Shown in pieces: positions 1 through 6,578 of a DNA stretch of 7,093 nt. Position numbers and translations under genes: made by a program. This DNA comes from DASSKW01 sp035701115 (GTDB lineage Bacteria > Pseudomonadota > Gammaproteobacteria > Natronospirales > REEB76): contig DASSOA010000060.1 in the NCBI GenBank assembly GCA_035701115.1, positions 1-7,093 of the forward strand, read 5' to 3'. Under the pieces are notes generated by a model. The model did no database searches and had not been told where the DNA came from. It worked only from the letters and a program-made list of their open reading frames with translations. Positions within the stretch are counted from its first letter, which is position 1. Every line of letters begins with the position of its first letter.

Positions 1-74
1 CCCTCCTTTGGAAAAGGAGGGCTGGGGAGGATTTTGTAGAAACCCAAATCCCACTCGATCCTTTTATCAAAGAG
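1..74. repeat. Nested palindromic repeat element, truncated by window edge
   Basis: Positions 1-9 (CCCTCCTTT) and 13-21 (AAAGGAGGG) form a perfect 9-bp inverted repeat around GGA. A G-rich stretch follows (GCTGGGGAGGATTT, 21-34). GGATTT at 29-34 is inverted as AAATCC at 46-51, and the following bases (to about 74, including CCTTTTATCAAAG) look like a decayed inverted copy of the first half. This layout resembles the small dispersed C-rich/G-rich palindromic repeats found between genes in many proteobacterial genomes. That assignment is from memory and the copy number cannot be judged from one window. The left boundary lies outside the window. It sits just downstream of phoH and encodes nothing recognisable. 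Confidence 0.5.
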
Positions 75-89
75 CGAGAAGCAAACGCG

Positions 90-125
90 AAAAAAACCCG
101 TCACGAATTTCCTGTCATTCGCCGG
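90..125 (-). terminator. Probable Rho-independent terminator after phoH
   Basis: Read on the minus strand, CCGGCGAAT (125-117) pairs with ATTCGTGACGG (108-98). This gives a stem of nine pairs, one of them G-U, with a two-base bulge and an 8-base loop (116-109). One G then precedes a run of seven T (96-90). The upstream arm overlaps the last codons and the TGA stop of phoH, a compact arrangement common at operon ends. The stem is imperfect, so efficiency is uncertain. It would end the transferase-miaB-phoH transcript. Confidence 0.5.
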
Positions 126-1107
126 TCGTTTCCGGTGCATCGCGCCGTTCATACGCGCTGACGATTCGCTGCACCAACGGATGCCGTACGACATCGGCGG
201 CGGTAAAAAACGTAAATCCGATGCCGTCCATGTCGCGCAGCAATTCCACCGCATCACGCAAACCGGAGCGCTGGTGACGCGGAATATCCACCTGGGTAAT
301 GTCACCCGTCACCACGGTGCGCGACCCGAACCCGATGCGCGTCAGGAACATCTTCATCTGATCAATGGTGGTGTTCTGCGCCTCATCCAGAATGATGAAC
401 GCCTCGTTGAGCGTGCGTCCGCGCATGAACGCAAGCGGCGCCACTTCGATCACGCCGTGTTCCTGAAGTCGGGTGACGCGTTCAAACCCGAGCATCTCGT
501 ACAGCGCGTCATAGATCGGACGCAGATACGGATCAACTTTTTCCGCCATGCTGCCGGGCAGAAATCCCAGGCGCTCGCCTGCCTCGACCGCGGGCCGCAC
601 CAATACCAGCCGCCGCACGCGGTCCTGATTCAAGGCTGCCACCGCACTTGCCACGGCAAGATAGGTTTTGCCGGTTCCTGCGGGACCGATGCCGAAGGTC
701 AGATCGTGATCGGCAATGCTCTGCAGGTAGCGGCGCTGATTCGCGCCACGACCGTGGATGCGTCCCTCCTTGGTCGGTATAACGATATCGTTGCCGTTTT
801 CCGCGACATGATTCCGTTCCGATTCGGCAGCCATCCCCGCCTGACGCAGCGCAAGATGCACCGTCTCGCGCCGGATCCGTTCGTGCGCAGTGGCGTCGTA
901 CAGTTGCCTCAGCACCGCAATCGTCGTCTGTCCGGCCGGCGCGTTGCCGATAATCCTGAACCGATTGCCGCGGTTATTGATTTCGACGCCGAGGCCTTGC
1001 TCGATCTGGCGCAGGTGTTCATCAAACTGTCCGCACAGATTCGCCAGCCGCTCGTTGTCGGCAGGTTCCAGCAGCAAATCAACGGAAACGGGCGCCGGTT
1101 CGGTCAA
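115..1107 (-). CDS. ybeZ: PhoH-like ATPase, YbeZ type
   Basis: PhoH-family P-loop NTPase of the YbeZ type, a cytoplasmic protein linked in other bacteria to RNA metabolism and often encoded beside the rRNA-maturation enzyme YbeY. Counted from the chosen start, it has the N-terminal LLLEPADNERLANLCG region (about 11-26), Walker A GPAGTGKT (141-148), RPAVEAGE (about 171-178), Walker B FIILDEAQN (237-245) and TGDITQVD (267-274). E. coli YbeZ, recalled from memory, matches through all of these. The open frame extends to an ATG at 1215, but that part is arginine-rich, overlaps the end of miaB by about 100 bases and has no family counterpart. A TTG at 1107 places LLLEPADN at the same distance from the N-terminus as in E. 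coli and gives 330 residues against about 346. No clear Shine-Dalgarno precedes it. It lies 4 bp after the miaB stop, so translation is probably coupled to miaB. The family is certain and the exact start is inferred. Confidence 0.93.
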   Translation of the reverse strand: MTEPAPVSVDLLLEPADNERLANLCGQFDEHLRQIEQGLGVEINNRGNRFRIIGNAPAGQTTIAVLRQLYDATAHERIRRETVHLALRQAGMAAESERNHVAENGNDIVIPTKEGRIHGRGANQRRYLQSIADHDLTFGIGPAGTGKTYLAVASAVAALNQDRVRRLVLVRPAVEAGERLGFLPGSMAEKVDPYLRPIYDALYEMLGFERVTRLQEHGVIEVAPLAFMRGRTLNEAFIILDEAQNTTIDQMKMFLTRIGFGSRTVVTGDITQVDIPRHQRSGLRDAVELLRDMDGIGFTFFTAADVVRHPLVQRIVSAYERRDAPETTGE

Positions 1108-1111
1108 CTGG

Positions 1112-2482
1112 TTAACCAGCCAGCAGCGAGGGCTTCGATTCGCCGGATGCCTGCGCCGCCGACGCGATCCGGCCGCGCAATGAATTCTGTCTGACGTCGG
1201 TAATGACCACCTCAACGAAGCGGCCGATGAAGCGCTCGTCGCCCGGAAAATTCACCCAGCGGTTGCATTCGGTCTTGCCGGCCAGTTCGCGGGAATTCTT
1301 CGTCGAATGCCGTTCCACCAGCACGCGTTGAGTGGTTCCGGCCAGACGCTGCATGTATTGCTGTCCGAATTCATGAATTCGGTTCTGCAGCCGTTCGAGG
1401 CGCTGCAGCTTTTCCTCATGCGGCACATCGTCTTCAAACGAAGCAGCCGGGGTTCCCGGACGGCGGCTGTATATGAAACTGAACGCCTGGTCGAACTGCA
1501 TGTCCTCGACGAGTTTCATGGTCGCCTCAAAATCACGCTGCGTCTCGCCCGGAAAACCCACAATGATGTCTGTTGACAGGCTGATGTCAGGCCGCACCTG
1601 ACGCAGTTTGCGGATCCTGGCCTTGTATTCCAGCACTGTGTGATTGCGTTTCATTGCCGCCAGAATCCGGTCCGATCCGCTCTGCACCGGCAGGTGGAGA
1701 TAATTCGCCAGCTTCGGAATATCCGCATACGCCTGAATCAGGCGGTCGCTGAATTCCAGCGGATGCGAGGTCGTGAACCGGATGCGCTCGATGCCATCCA
1801 GCGCTGCAACATACTCGAGCAGCAACGCCAGATCCGCGAATTTTCCGTCGTGCATCCTGCCGCGATAACCGTTGACGTTCTGACCCAGCAGCGTAACTTC
1901 CCGGACCCCTTGTTCGGCGAGCTCGGCCACCTCGGCGATGACATCGTCGAACGGACGGCTGACTTCCTCACCGCGTGTGTAAGGCACCACGCAGAATGTG
2001 CAATACTTGCTGCAGCCCTCCATGATCGAAACAAACGCCGTTGGCCCTTCGGCCCGCGGCGCAGGCAGATTGTCGAATTTCTCAATTTCCGGAAACGATA
2101 TGTCAACGACTGCTTGTTTGCTGCGGCGCGCCTGTTCAATCATTTCGGGCAGACGATGCAGCGTCTGTGGCCCGAATACCACGTCAACGAATGGCGCACG
2201 TTTGACGATGCCCTCGCCTTCCTGGCTTGCCACGCATCCACCCACCGCAATGATCAGATTCGGGTTCTGTTGCTTGAATTCGCGCCACCAGCCGAGCTGC
2301 GAAAACACCTTCTCCTGCGCCTTTTCGCGCACCGAACAGGTATTCAGCAGAATGATATCGGCTTCCTCCGCGCGCTCGGTGATCTGTGCACCGTACGCCT
2401 CCCGCAGCACGTCCACCATCCTGGCGGAATCGTACTCGTTCATCTGGCAGCCGTGGGTCTTGATATGCAGCTTTTGAGACAT
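1112..2482 (-). CDS. miaB: tRNA-2-methylthio-N6-dimethylallyladenosine synthase (MiaB)
   Basis: Radical-SAM methylthiotransferase that converts i6A37 to ms2i6A37 in tRNAs reading UNN codons, in the cytoplasm. The 456-residue protein has the full family layout. The N-terminal UPF0004 domain carries the auxiliary-cluster cysteines C12, C49 and C83. The radical-SAM motif CSKYCTFC gives C157, C161 and C164, the same numbering as E. coli MiaB. Further landmarks are the TRGEEVSRP segment (169-177), TLLGQNVNGYRG (197-208) and GFPGET (309-314), with a C-terminal TRAM domain at about 378-441 followed by a short variable tail. The start ATG gives MSQKLHIKTHGCQMN, as in the family, with AGG five bases upstream (2488-2490). 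It begins 12 bp after the sugar-transferase stop and ends 4 bp before phoH, so co-transcription with both neighbours is likely. No internal promoter is visible. All catalytic cysteines are present. Confidence 0.98.
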   Translation of the reverse strand: MSQKLHIKTHGCQMNEYDSARMVDVLREAYGAQITERAEEADIILLNTCSVREKAQEKVFSQLGWWREFKQQNPNLIIAVGGCVASQEGEGIVKRAPFVDVVFGPQTLHRLPEMIEQARRSKQAVVDISFPEIEKFDNLPAPRAEGPTAFVSIMEGCSKYCTFCVVPYTRGEEVSRPFDDVIAEVAELAEQGVREVTLLGQNVNGYRGRMHDGKFADLALLLEYVAALDGIERIRFTTSHPLEFSDRLIQAYADIPKLANYLHLPVQSGSDRILAAMKRNHTVLEYKARIRKLRQVRPDISLSTDIIVGFPGETQRDFEATMKLVEDMQFDQAFSFIYSRRPGTPAASFEDDVPHEEKLQRLERLQNRIHEFGQQYMQRLAGTTQRVLVERHSTKNSRELAGKTECNRWVNFPGDERFIGRFVEVVITDVRQNSLRGRIASAAQASGESKPSLLAG

Positions 2483-2494
2483 GAAAACCTGAAC

Positions 2495-3796
2495 TCAACG
2501 GGCCCCGAAGCCGGTTAGCAGAATACGGAACGTGCGCACAATAATTGAAAAGTCCAGCCAGAATGACATGTATTTGATATAGAAAATATCGCGTTCAAGT
2601 TTCTCGGTAGTAGATTCCGTGTCGTCGGCATATCCGTGTGTCACCTGAGCCCAACCTGTAATGCCAGGGCGGACACTGTGACGATACCCGTAGAAGGGTA
2701 TTTCCGTCTCGAACTGCGCAACAAAGCAGGTCTGTTCCGGACGCGGGCCGACAAGACTCATGTGTCCCATCAATATATTGATAAGCTGCGGCAACTCGTC
2801 CAGGCGAGATTTCCTCAGAAATGCACCGAATCTGGTGATACGGGAATCATTCGCGTCTGCAAACTGCGCACCGCCATTTTCAGAATCGCGATGCATGCTG
2901 CGAAACTTGATCATGCTGAAAACCCGGTCTTCGCGTCCGACACGCTTCTGGATAAAAAAGACCGGACCCTTGGAGTCCAGTTTGATCAGCAGAGCGATCA
3001 GCACCATGAGCGGCATCACCACCGGCAGGCACGCCAGAACTGCAAAAATATCGAAACAGCGTTTGATGAGCGGGTACGCCGGCGGTGGTCCAAAATTGGT
3101 CAGCAACCCTTCGGATAGGTGAGAAAGAGAGACCCTCCCAGTGATGTTTTCCGATACCCACCGCGCATGATAGACAGGCACACGATGCAAGGCGCAATCA
3201 GCCAGAAAGCGCTGCCAGTCGGCAGGCAGATCGGCATGCAGATCAACCACGACGGCATGCAGATTGGTTTCCGAAATGGACGGCGTTGACAGCACACGCC
3301 AGTAGATACGCTTGATACCGGTCAGCGCCGTCGCATCACCGAACGGAACGACGGCCAGCCTGGGTTTGAAAAAACGCTGACGCAGCCTCAGCCCCGTTGC
3401 CAGCCAGAGAATGGACAGCACGTAAGTGCCAAGCAGAAAGCTGCGTGAATAATAGAGCCGGCCTATAAGCAAGAAACACACCAGCAGCAGGTACATGCCG
3501 GTGACGGCTGGCAGCACCATCGCGGCAGAACTCCAGCCCGGAAAGTGATTGGTTTTTTCCACAATCAACACGGACAGAATATAAGCCAGCGCGATCCCGG
3601 ATACGAGTAACGGATGTTGCTGCACAAATTCCGAGGCTGTAACCGGGATTGGCGACAACCTGAGTGTAACTGCCAGCGCCGCCAGGACTACCACGGCGAA
3701 CCCGACGATATACCAGAGCAACAGTGGATAGAACAACTGTTGCTGTATAAACCGGGTATTGGTCATATGTCCAATGTATGTGTCCCTGAGCTCCAT
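2495..3796 (-). CDS. Polyprenyl-phosphate sugar-1-phosphate transferase (glycan-initiating)
   Basis: Membrane enzyme of the bacterial sugar transferase family (WcaJ/WbaP/PglC catalytic domain). It should move a sugar-1-phosphate from a UDP-sugar to undecaprenyl phosphate at the inner membrane, the first step of a polysaccharide or O-antigen repeat. The 433 residues contain about four hydrophobic segments (near 24-46, 63-80, 90-112, 119-137) and a degenerate Rossmann-like soluble stretch (about 147-215). The catalytic domain starts at IKRCFDI (244-250) with a membrane or re-entrant helix (248-272). It carries QKRVG (283-287), KFRSM (297-301), the Asp-Glu dyad in RLDELPQL (D333/E334), SLVGPRPE (347-354) and SVRPGITGWAQV (374-385). 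The chosen ATG at 3796 follows AAAGG at a short 3-base spacing. An in-frame ATG at 3766 after TTGGACAT is an alternative that loses only 10 residues. It is separated from the epimerase by about 400 bp and runs 12 bp into miaB. The sugar used cannot be read from sequence. GalNAc, GlcNAc or a hexose are all possible. Confidence 0.9.
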   Translation of the reverse strand: MELRDTYIGHMTNTRFIQQQLFYPLLLWYIVGFAVVVLAALAVTLRLSPIPVTASEFVQQHPLLVSGIALAYILSVLIVEKTNHFPGWSSAAMVLPAVTGMYLLLVCFLLIGRLYYSRSFLLGTYVLSILWLATGLRLRQRFFKPRLAVVPFGDATALTGIKRIYWRVLSTPSISETNLHAVVVDLHADLPADWQRFLADCALHRVPVYHARWVSENITGRVSLSHLSEGLLTNFGPPPAYPLIKRCFDIFAVLACLPVVMPLMVLIALLIKLDSKGPVFFIQKRVGREDRVFSMIKFRSMHRDSENGGAQFADANDSRITRFGAFLRKSRLDELPQLINILMGHMSLVGPRPEQTCFVAQFETEIPFYGYRHSVRPGITGWAQVTHGYADDTESTTEKLERDIFYIKYMSFWLDFSIIVRTFRILLTGFGAR

Positions 3797-4196
3797 AATC
3801 CTTTATCTCTGAGTGTCCAGTTTATTACTCGTTCAGGTTCCCAATTGAACATCGCAATGCATTGCGAGCTTTGCGGAAAACATGGCTGGAGGGGCGGCAG
3901 CACAAATCAGCGGCTTCGCATTCCGGTGCCGACACTGCCTGATGATGCCTGCCGTATCCATGGTCACAGAGTTCACGATCAATACAGTTACGCACGCTTG
4001 TCCTGAAACCGGGCCGAACTGCGCCCGCACCAGACCCCAGTTATTATCCAAACGGTGCCAGGAACCCGAATATTCCGGCATCAAGGATGCATTCTTTGCC
4101 GTTTGGGCGCAAGTTCAGCCAGCCAGACCAGCCTGTGGTGCCCCATAATCTGCCTGGATCCCGATGGAAAGCCCCGGCCAGGCCCCGATACGCCGA
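3797..4196. other. Gene-free intergenic region upstream of sugar transferase
   Basis: A 400-bp stretch between the epimerase stop and the sugar-transferase start. I recognise no gene in it. The only sizeable minus-strand frame (4084-3833, 83 codons from TTG) has no family features and no ribosome binding site. Reading the minus strand, I found no strong terminator after the epimerase: GCCTGG/CCAGGC is a 6-bp inverted repeat with a 20-base loop and no T-run. I also found no good sigma-70 promoter. The best candidates match only three of six positions in each box. TGGCACCGTTTGGAT resembles the -24 half of a sigma-54 site but lacks the -12 GC. A 16-bp palindrome lies near the transferase end, and a GGCTGG tandem cluster (plus-strand complement at 4117-4133) is of unknown meaning. 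The region most likely carries the transferase promoter and a leader. Confidence 0.6.
3852..3867. promoter_or_regulatory. Perfect 16-bp palindrome, candidate operator
   Basis: TCGCAATGCATTGCGA reads the same on both strands. It sits in the gene-free region with its near edge 55 bp upstream of the sugar-transferase ATG. An 8-bp perfect half-site without a spacer is the form expected for a dimeric DNA-binding regulator. It could also fold as a short stem, but it leaves no loop and has no T-run, so a terminator is unlikely. No regulator is encoded in the window and I do not recognise the motif. Confidence 0.35.
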
Positions 4197-5219
4197 TCAG
4201 GCTAGCGCGGCGAGGTAATAATCCGCCGACAGCTCAAGACCCCGGGTGATATCGTGTGTCGGTTCATAGCCAAGCAGCCGCCGGGCTTTGGAAATATCGG
4301 CCAGAGAATGTCTGACATCCCCGGGACGGAATTCCCGGTATACCGGCCCCTCATCCTCCGTCGGTCGCCGCTTGCTCACTTCCGCCCTGATAATCGCGTA
4401 CAACTGCGACAACGTGGTCTGTTCACCGACGGCAACGTTATAAACCTGGTTAACGGCAGCCTCGCTGGTCGTCCACGCGGCAAGCAGATTGGCCTGTACC
4501 GCGTTGTCAATGAAGCAGAAATCCCGGCTCGTCGAACCGTCCCCATTTATGTACAACGGTTCATTCTGAATAAGCGATTTGAACCAGCATGGAATAACCG
4601 CAGCGTATGCGCCGTCCGGATCCTGACGCGGCCCAAACACGTTGAAATACCTCAAACCGATGCTCTGCAGTCCATAGCTGCGTGCAAATACATCGGCATA
4701 AATCTCATTGAAATACTTGGTCGCGGCGTACGGCGACAGCGGGTTACCTGTGTTCGCTTCAATCTTCGGCAAAACAGGATGGTCGCCATACACGGAACTC
4801 GACGACGCATAGACAAAACGCTGCACCTTGGCATCGCGTGCCGCCACCAGCATGTTGAGAAATCCGTCCACATTGGTCGCGTGCGTGGTAAGCGGATCTG
4901 TCAGCGAGCGCGGCACCGAACCCAAGGCGGCCTGGTGCAGCACGTAATCCACGCCGCGAACGGCGTCGCAACAGATGTCGAACTCGCGAATGTCACCCTC
5001 AATGAATTTGAAACGCGACCACTGTGCAGATGAAACGCGCTGCCGCACCTCGTCAAGGTTGCCGCGATGACCGGTACTCAGATTGTCAAGCCCGGTTACG
5101 GTTTGATCCAGACGCAACAGCCGTTCCAGCAAATTGGATCCCAGAAACCCGGCCACGCCGGTAATCAGCCAGGCGCGTGGTTTGGCGGTCAGTTCACGCT
5201 CGCAGATTTCAATATTCAT
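4197..5219 (-). CDS. wbpP: UDP-N-acetylglucosamine 4-epimerase (WbpP/TviC type)
   Basis: Extended short-chain dehydrogenase/reductase that interconverts UDP-GlcNAc and UDP-GalNAc, or the matching uronic acids, using bound NAD in the cytoplasm. The 340 residues match P. aeruginosa WbpP (341 residues) almost end to end as I remember it. The landmarks are WLITGVAGFLGSNLLE with the NAD-binding GxxGxxG at 21-27, D45 of GLDN for adenosine-ribose binding, LHQAALGSVPRS (94-105), the catalytic serine region YASSSSVYGD (137-146), YAATK with Y164/K168, RYFNVFGPRQDPDGAYAAVIP (190-210) and GDVRHSLADISKA (300-312). Serine 305 corresponds by eye to a WbpP serine tied to acceptance of N-acetylated substrates. 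The start ATG fits the family N-terminus, though its Shine-Dalgarno is weak and coupling to the dehydrogenase 13 bp upstream is likely. In the Vi-antigen pathway the equivalent enzyme acts after the dehydrogenase and makes UDP-GalNAcA. The name wbpP is by similarity, and tviC/vipB is equally apt. Confidence 0.93.
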   Translation of the reverse strand: MNIEICERELTAKPRAWLITGVAGFLGSNLLERLLRLDQTVTGLDNLSTGHRGNLDEVRQRVSSAQWSRFKFIEGDIREFDICCDAVRGVDYVLHQAALGSVPRSLTDPLTTHATNVDGFLNMLVAARDAKVQRFVYASSSSVYGDHPVLPKIEANTGNPLSPYAATKYFNEIYADVFARSYGLQSIGLRYFNVFGPRQDPDGAYAAVIPCWFKSLIQNEPLYINGDGSTSRDFCFIDNAVQANLLAAWTTSEAAVNQVYNVAVGEQTTLSQLYAIIRAEVSKRRPTEDEGPVYREFRPGDVRHSLADISKARRLLGYEPTHDITRGLELSADYYLAALA

Positions 5220-5232
5220 GCGTGCTGCAATA

Positions 5233-6510
5233 TCAAAGCCGCCAGACGCGAATTCCGGCAGCCGCCAATTCTGCGGCCGGGAACATTGACTTCACGTCAA
5301 TAACCAGCGGATTGTTCTTTAACAGTCGGCGCAGCTTGGTGACACCCATACCGCGATAATCGGCGTGAGCCACGGCTGCGACGACCGCATTCGCCGGCTT
5401 CAACTGATCGAATGGAGTAATAGTCAAGCCGTACTCGTGATGTGCTTCTTCGACATCCGCATGTGGATCAGCAACCTGCAGCTCGACGCCGAAATCGCGC
5501 AATTCACGGATGATGTCAATGACTTTTGAATTGCGCAGATCGGGGCAATCTTCCTTGAACGTGAGTCCAAGCACCGTGACAACCGACGCGCACACGTCGT
5601 GCCCGGCCCGCACCATCTCCTTGATCGTACGCTGCGCGATGAACCGTCCCATGCTGTCGTTGATGCGGCGACCAGACAGTATGACCTGCGGGATGTAGCC
5701 GATTTTTTCCGCTTTATGGGTCAGATAGTAAGGATCCACCCCGATGCAATGACCACCGACCAGACCGGGACGAAATGGCAGAAAATTCCATTTGGTTCCA
5801 GCGGCATTCAGAACATCCTGCGTATCAATGCCCATGCGGTCAAAAATCAGCGCAAGCTCATTCATGAATGCAATGTTCAGATCGCGTTGCGTGTTCTCGA
5901 TAACCTTGGCTGCCTCAGCAACCTTTATACTGGGTGCCTTGTGAACGCCGGCTTCCACAACACTTGCATATACGTCTGCGACAATATCCAGCACTTCCGG
6001 TGTCTGTCCCGAAACCACCTTCTTGATCCTGGTAAATACGTGCTCTTTGTCGCCCGGATTGATACGCTCCGGGCTGTAGCCGATATAAAAGTCTTTACCG
6101 CTCTTCAAACCCGACACGCGCTCGAGAACCGGCACACACTCTTCCTCGGTCGCGCCGGGATAGACCGTTGATTCGTAGACGACAATGTCTCCACGTTTGA
6201 GGGCTTTGCCAACCGTTTCAGATGCCTTGCGCATCAGCGTCAGGTCGGGCTGATTGGCGTCATCAACCGGCGTCGGGACTGCAACGATGTGGAAATCGGC
6301 CTCGCGCAATACCGCCACGTCGTCGGTAAACACGATGTCAGCCTTGGCCAGATCGGCCGCGGCCACCTCACCGGTACGATCGTGCCCCGACCGCAATTCG
6401 CTCAGGCGCTGGCCATTGATGTCAAAACCGATGACCCGCCCTTTTAGGCCGAAAGCCACTGCCACCGGCAACCCCACGTACCCCAATCCAATTACGGAAA
6501 CCTTGCGCAT
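5233..6510 (-). CDS. tviB: UDP-N-acetyl-hexosamine 6-dehydrogenase (TviB/WbpO type)
   Basis: NAD-dependent nucleotide-sugar dehydrogenase of the UDP-glucose/UDP-mannuronate dehydrogenase family. It oxidises C6 of UDP-GlcNAc or UDP-GalNAc twice to give the uronic acid. The 425 residues equal the length of S. Typhi TviB and match it along its length from memory. Seen are the NAD site GLGYVG (8-13), VPTPVDD (78-84), YESTVYPGATEEE (112-124), YSPERINPGD (145-154), the AEAAKVIENTQRD helix with K202 and N206, KWNFLPFRPGLVGGHCIGVDPYYLTHK (240-266) with catalytic C255, and TFKEDCPDLRN (317-327). The open frame reaches back to 6567, but the extra 19 residues have no family counterpart. The ATG at 6510 gives MRKVSVIGLGYVG and has AGGACAGGG just upstream. 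It follows the glycosyltransferase by 68 bp and precedes the epimerase by 13 bp, forming the known two-enzyme GalNAcA module. TviB and WbpO preference (GlcNAc or GalNAc) cannot be told from sequence alone. Confidence 0.94.
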   Translation of the reverse strand: MRKVSVIGLGYVGLPVAVAFGLKGRVIGFDINGQRLSELRSGHDRTGEVAAADLAKADIVFTDDVAVLREADFHIVAVPTPVDDANQPDLTLMRKASETVGKALKRGDIVVYESTVYPGATEEECVPVLERVSGLKSGKDFYIGYSPERINPGDKEHVFTRIKKVVSGQTPEVLDIVADVYASVVEAGVHKAPSIKVAEAAKVIENTQRDLNIAFMNELALIFDRMGIDTQDVLNAAGTKWNFLPFRPGLVGGHCIGVDPYYLTHKAEKIGYIPQVILSGRRINDSMGRFIAQRTIKEMVRAGHDVCASVVTVLGLTFKEDCPDLRNSKVIDIIRELRDFGVELQVADPHADVEEAHHEYGLTITPFDQLKPANAVVAAVAHADYRGMGVTKLRRLLKNNPLVIDVKSMFPAAELAAAGIRVWRL

Positions 6511-6513
6511 GAT

Positions 6514-6527
6514 CCCTGTCCTGCTCC
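6514..6527 (-). promoter_or_regulatory. Purine-rich ribosome binding site deciding the dehydrogenase start
   Basis: On the minus strand GGAGCAGGACAGGG runs toward the ATG at 6510. AGGA lies 8 bases and AGGG 3 bases before the start. It favours this ATG over the longer frame opening at 6567. Confidence 0.6.
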
Positions 6528-6578
6528 CGAACGCGGGCAAATCGGCCCAGCCAAGCCAAAGCCGCACATTTTACACTA

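Noticed and set aside
181..1194. Long plus-strand open frame opposite phoH
   Set aside because: It mirrors the codon structure of phoH. The minus-strand product has full PhoH motifs and the plus product has none.
1640..2518. Long plus-strand open frame opposite miaB
   Set aside because: It is a shadow of miaB, and its translation is rich in His and Arg without family motifs.
3894..3904. GGGCGGCAGCA resembling the ops/JUMPstart element of polysaccharide operons
   Set aside because: It is on the plus strand, opposite to transcription, and has a mismatch in the ops core (GGCGGCAG, not GGCGGTAG).
4035..4060. TGGCACCGTTTGGAT on the minus strand as a sigma-54 promoter
   Set aside because: The -24 element matches, but the GC expected at -12 with fixed spacing is absent.
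3833..4084. 83-codon minus-strand open frame in the gap before the sugar transferase
   Set aside because: It starts at TTG with no ribosome binding site, the product has no recognisable domain, and frames this long arise by chance in GC-rich DNA.
4254..5033. Plus-strand open frame opposite the epimerase
   Set aside because: It is a shadow frame. The minus strand encodes a complete WbpP-like enzyme.
6568..6573. TAAAAT (minus strand) as a -10 box for the dehydrogenase
   Set aside because: The -35 position at 17-bp spacing reads CCCGAA, far from consensus, so it is not reported as a promoter.
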